This document shows positions 63,260 through 64,000 of a stretch of 64,000 nt of DNA, in pieces. The notes under the pieces were generated by a model. That model had not been told where the DNA came from. It saw only the letters and a program-made list of their open reading frames with translations, and searched no databases. Source of the DNA: Rhizobium rhizoryzae (GTDB taxonomy: Bacteria; Pseudomonadota; Alphaproteobacteria; Rhizobiales; Rhizobiaceae); the NCBI RefSeq assembly GCF_011046895.1, contig NZ_CP049250.1:2702501-2766500 (forward strand), written 5' to 3'. Made by a program: the position numbers and the translations under genes. Positions within the stretch are counted from its first letter, which is position 1. Each line of letters begins with the position of its first letter.

Positions 63260-64000
63260 ATGGATTTTCTCTTCATCGATCTATTGGGCAAGCCGCTCTG
63301 GATGTGGCTTACCTTCGTTGCAGTCGTCCTCGTTCTACTCGCCCTCGACCTGGGTGTTCTCCACAAGGATAGCCGCGAAATCGGCATCAAGGAAAGCTTC
63401 GCGCTTTCTGCTTTTTATATTGCGCTCGGCCTCGCCTTCGGCGGCTGGATCTGGTTCCAGAGCGGCGAGCAGGCAGGCCTTGAATATCTGACCGGATTTG
63501 TGGTCGAAAAAAGCCTGGCCATGGATAATATCTTCGTCATAGCGATGATATTTGGCTACTTCTCCATTCCTCGCGCCTATCAGCACCGAGTTCTTCTCTG
63601 GGGTATTCTCGGCGTTATCGTACTCCGCGGCGTGATGATTGCCGCCGGTGCGGCCATTGTCGAAAACTACAGCTGGGTTCTCTATCTCTTCGCAGCCTTC
63701 CTGATCATCACGGGCATCAAGATGCTTTTGACCGCCGATCAGGAATATGATGTCGCGTCGAACCCGGTCCTGAAGTTCCTGCGCAGGAAGTTGCCGGTGA
63801 CCGACGGACTGCGCAACGAGAAGTTCCTCGTGCGTGAGACCGACCCTGCTACGGGCAAACTCAAGACCTTCATCACGCCGCTGTTCCTTGCGCTTGTGAT
63901 GGTTGAACTGGCAGACGTTATCTTCGCGGTCGACTCGATCCCGGCAATTTTCGCGATCACGACTGACCCGTACATTGTCTACACGTCGAACATCTTCGCG
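63260..64000 (+). CDS. TerC family membrane protein, 5' part
   Basis: First 247 codons of an integral membrane protein of the TerC/Alx family; the gene runs off the right edge. It has MDFLFIDLLGKPLWMWLTFV, then LLALDLGVLHKDSREIGIKE, the metal-site helix EKSLAMDNIFVIAMIFGYF and the second one LVMVELADVIFAVDSIPAIF; the two Asp-rich helices are the family hallmark. Members export manganese or link to tellurite resistance and membrane protein quality. The ATG at 63260 is the first in-frame start before the first helix. Six helices are visible in the part present. Confidence 0.92.
   Translation, partial: MDFLFIDLLGKPLWMWLTFVAVVLVLLALDLGVLHKDSREIGIKESFALSAFYIALGLAFGGWIWFQSGEQAGLEYLTGFVVEKSLAMDNIFVIAMIFGYFSIPRAYQHRVLLWGILGVIVLRGVMIAAGAAIVENYSWVLYLFAAFLIITGIKMLLTADQEYDVASNPVLKFLRRKLPVTDGLRNEKFLVRETDPATGKLKTFITPLFLALVMVELADVIFAVDSIPAIFAITTDPYIVYTSNIFA

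Overview
The window is ordinary chromosomal DNA of an alphaproteobacterium, most likely a member of the Rhizobiaceae (Rhizobium/Agrobacterium-like). Family-level evidence: a phosphatidylcholine synthase very close to the rhizobial type, an IalB-family protein, an NDUFS4-like complex I subunit, a class I PHA synthase, a glnB-glnA pair behind a sigma-54 promoter, a GTTC-N7-GTTC SOS box (the alphaproteobacterial LexA site), and a GlmU with the [11 protein letters not shown] variant. I see no insertion sequence, prophage, integrase or CRISPR array.

Layout. 1-8 kb: gyrA (5' part, TTG start), marC, ssb and uvrA divergent around a shared SOS box, a DUF72 protein and nnr. 8-16 kb: glnB-glnA, an EamA transporter, hspQ, an IalB-like protein, an orphan YejA-like binding protein, a FrnE-like DsbA protein and a second EamA transporter. 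16-28.3 kb: mfd-sdhE, recG, a small beta-rich protein of unknown function, a phytase-like secreted protein, DUF502, glmS and glmU. 28.4-33 kb: a complete BMP-type (nucleoside-like) ABC transporter. 33-41.3 kb: pcs, a UbiH-like hydroxylase, an AEC carrier, ccdA, a 26-codon membrane peptide, a small secreted basic protein, tRNA-Arg, the complex I subunit, tRNA-Pro, DUF192, a double cold-shock protein, gloA and a lipoprotein. 41.4-42.1 kb: three identical tRNA-Glu genes, each with its own promoter. 42.1-51.8 kb: recJ, a 70-residue tail-anchored protein surrounded by hairpins, hom, a class I aminotransferase, a lipoprotein, phaC, sfsA, map and radC. 51.8-60.5 kb: a GntR-controlled operon with a peptide ABC transporter, a gamma-glutamyltransferase without signal peptide and a DUF1028 protein. 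60.6-64 kb: sthA, rpsD with a long leader, and the start of a TerC-family gene.

How the genes fit together. Many are core genes of replication and repair (gyrA, ssb, uvrA, mfd, recG, recJ, radC), nitrogen assimilation (glnBA), cell wall precursor supply (glmU-glmS), amino acid synthesis (hom), carbon storage (phaC) and redox balance (sthA). The most system-like part is the GntR/GGT/DUF1028/ABC cluster. Its ATTGGTTC boxes lie upstream of both the regulator gene and the binding-protein gene, and it looks like an uptake-and-hydrolysis route for gamma-glutamyl or similar peptides. The least explained parts are three small genes (22185-22502, 37351-37431, 43998-44210). Two have their Shine-Dalgarno sequence inside a hairpin and one lies directly behind an intrinsic terminator.
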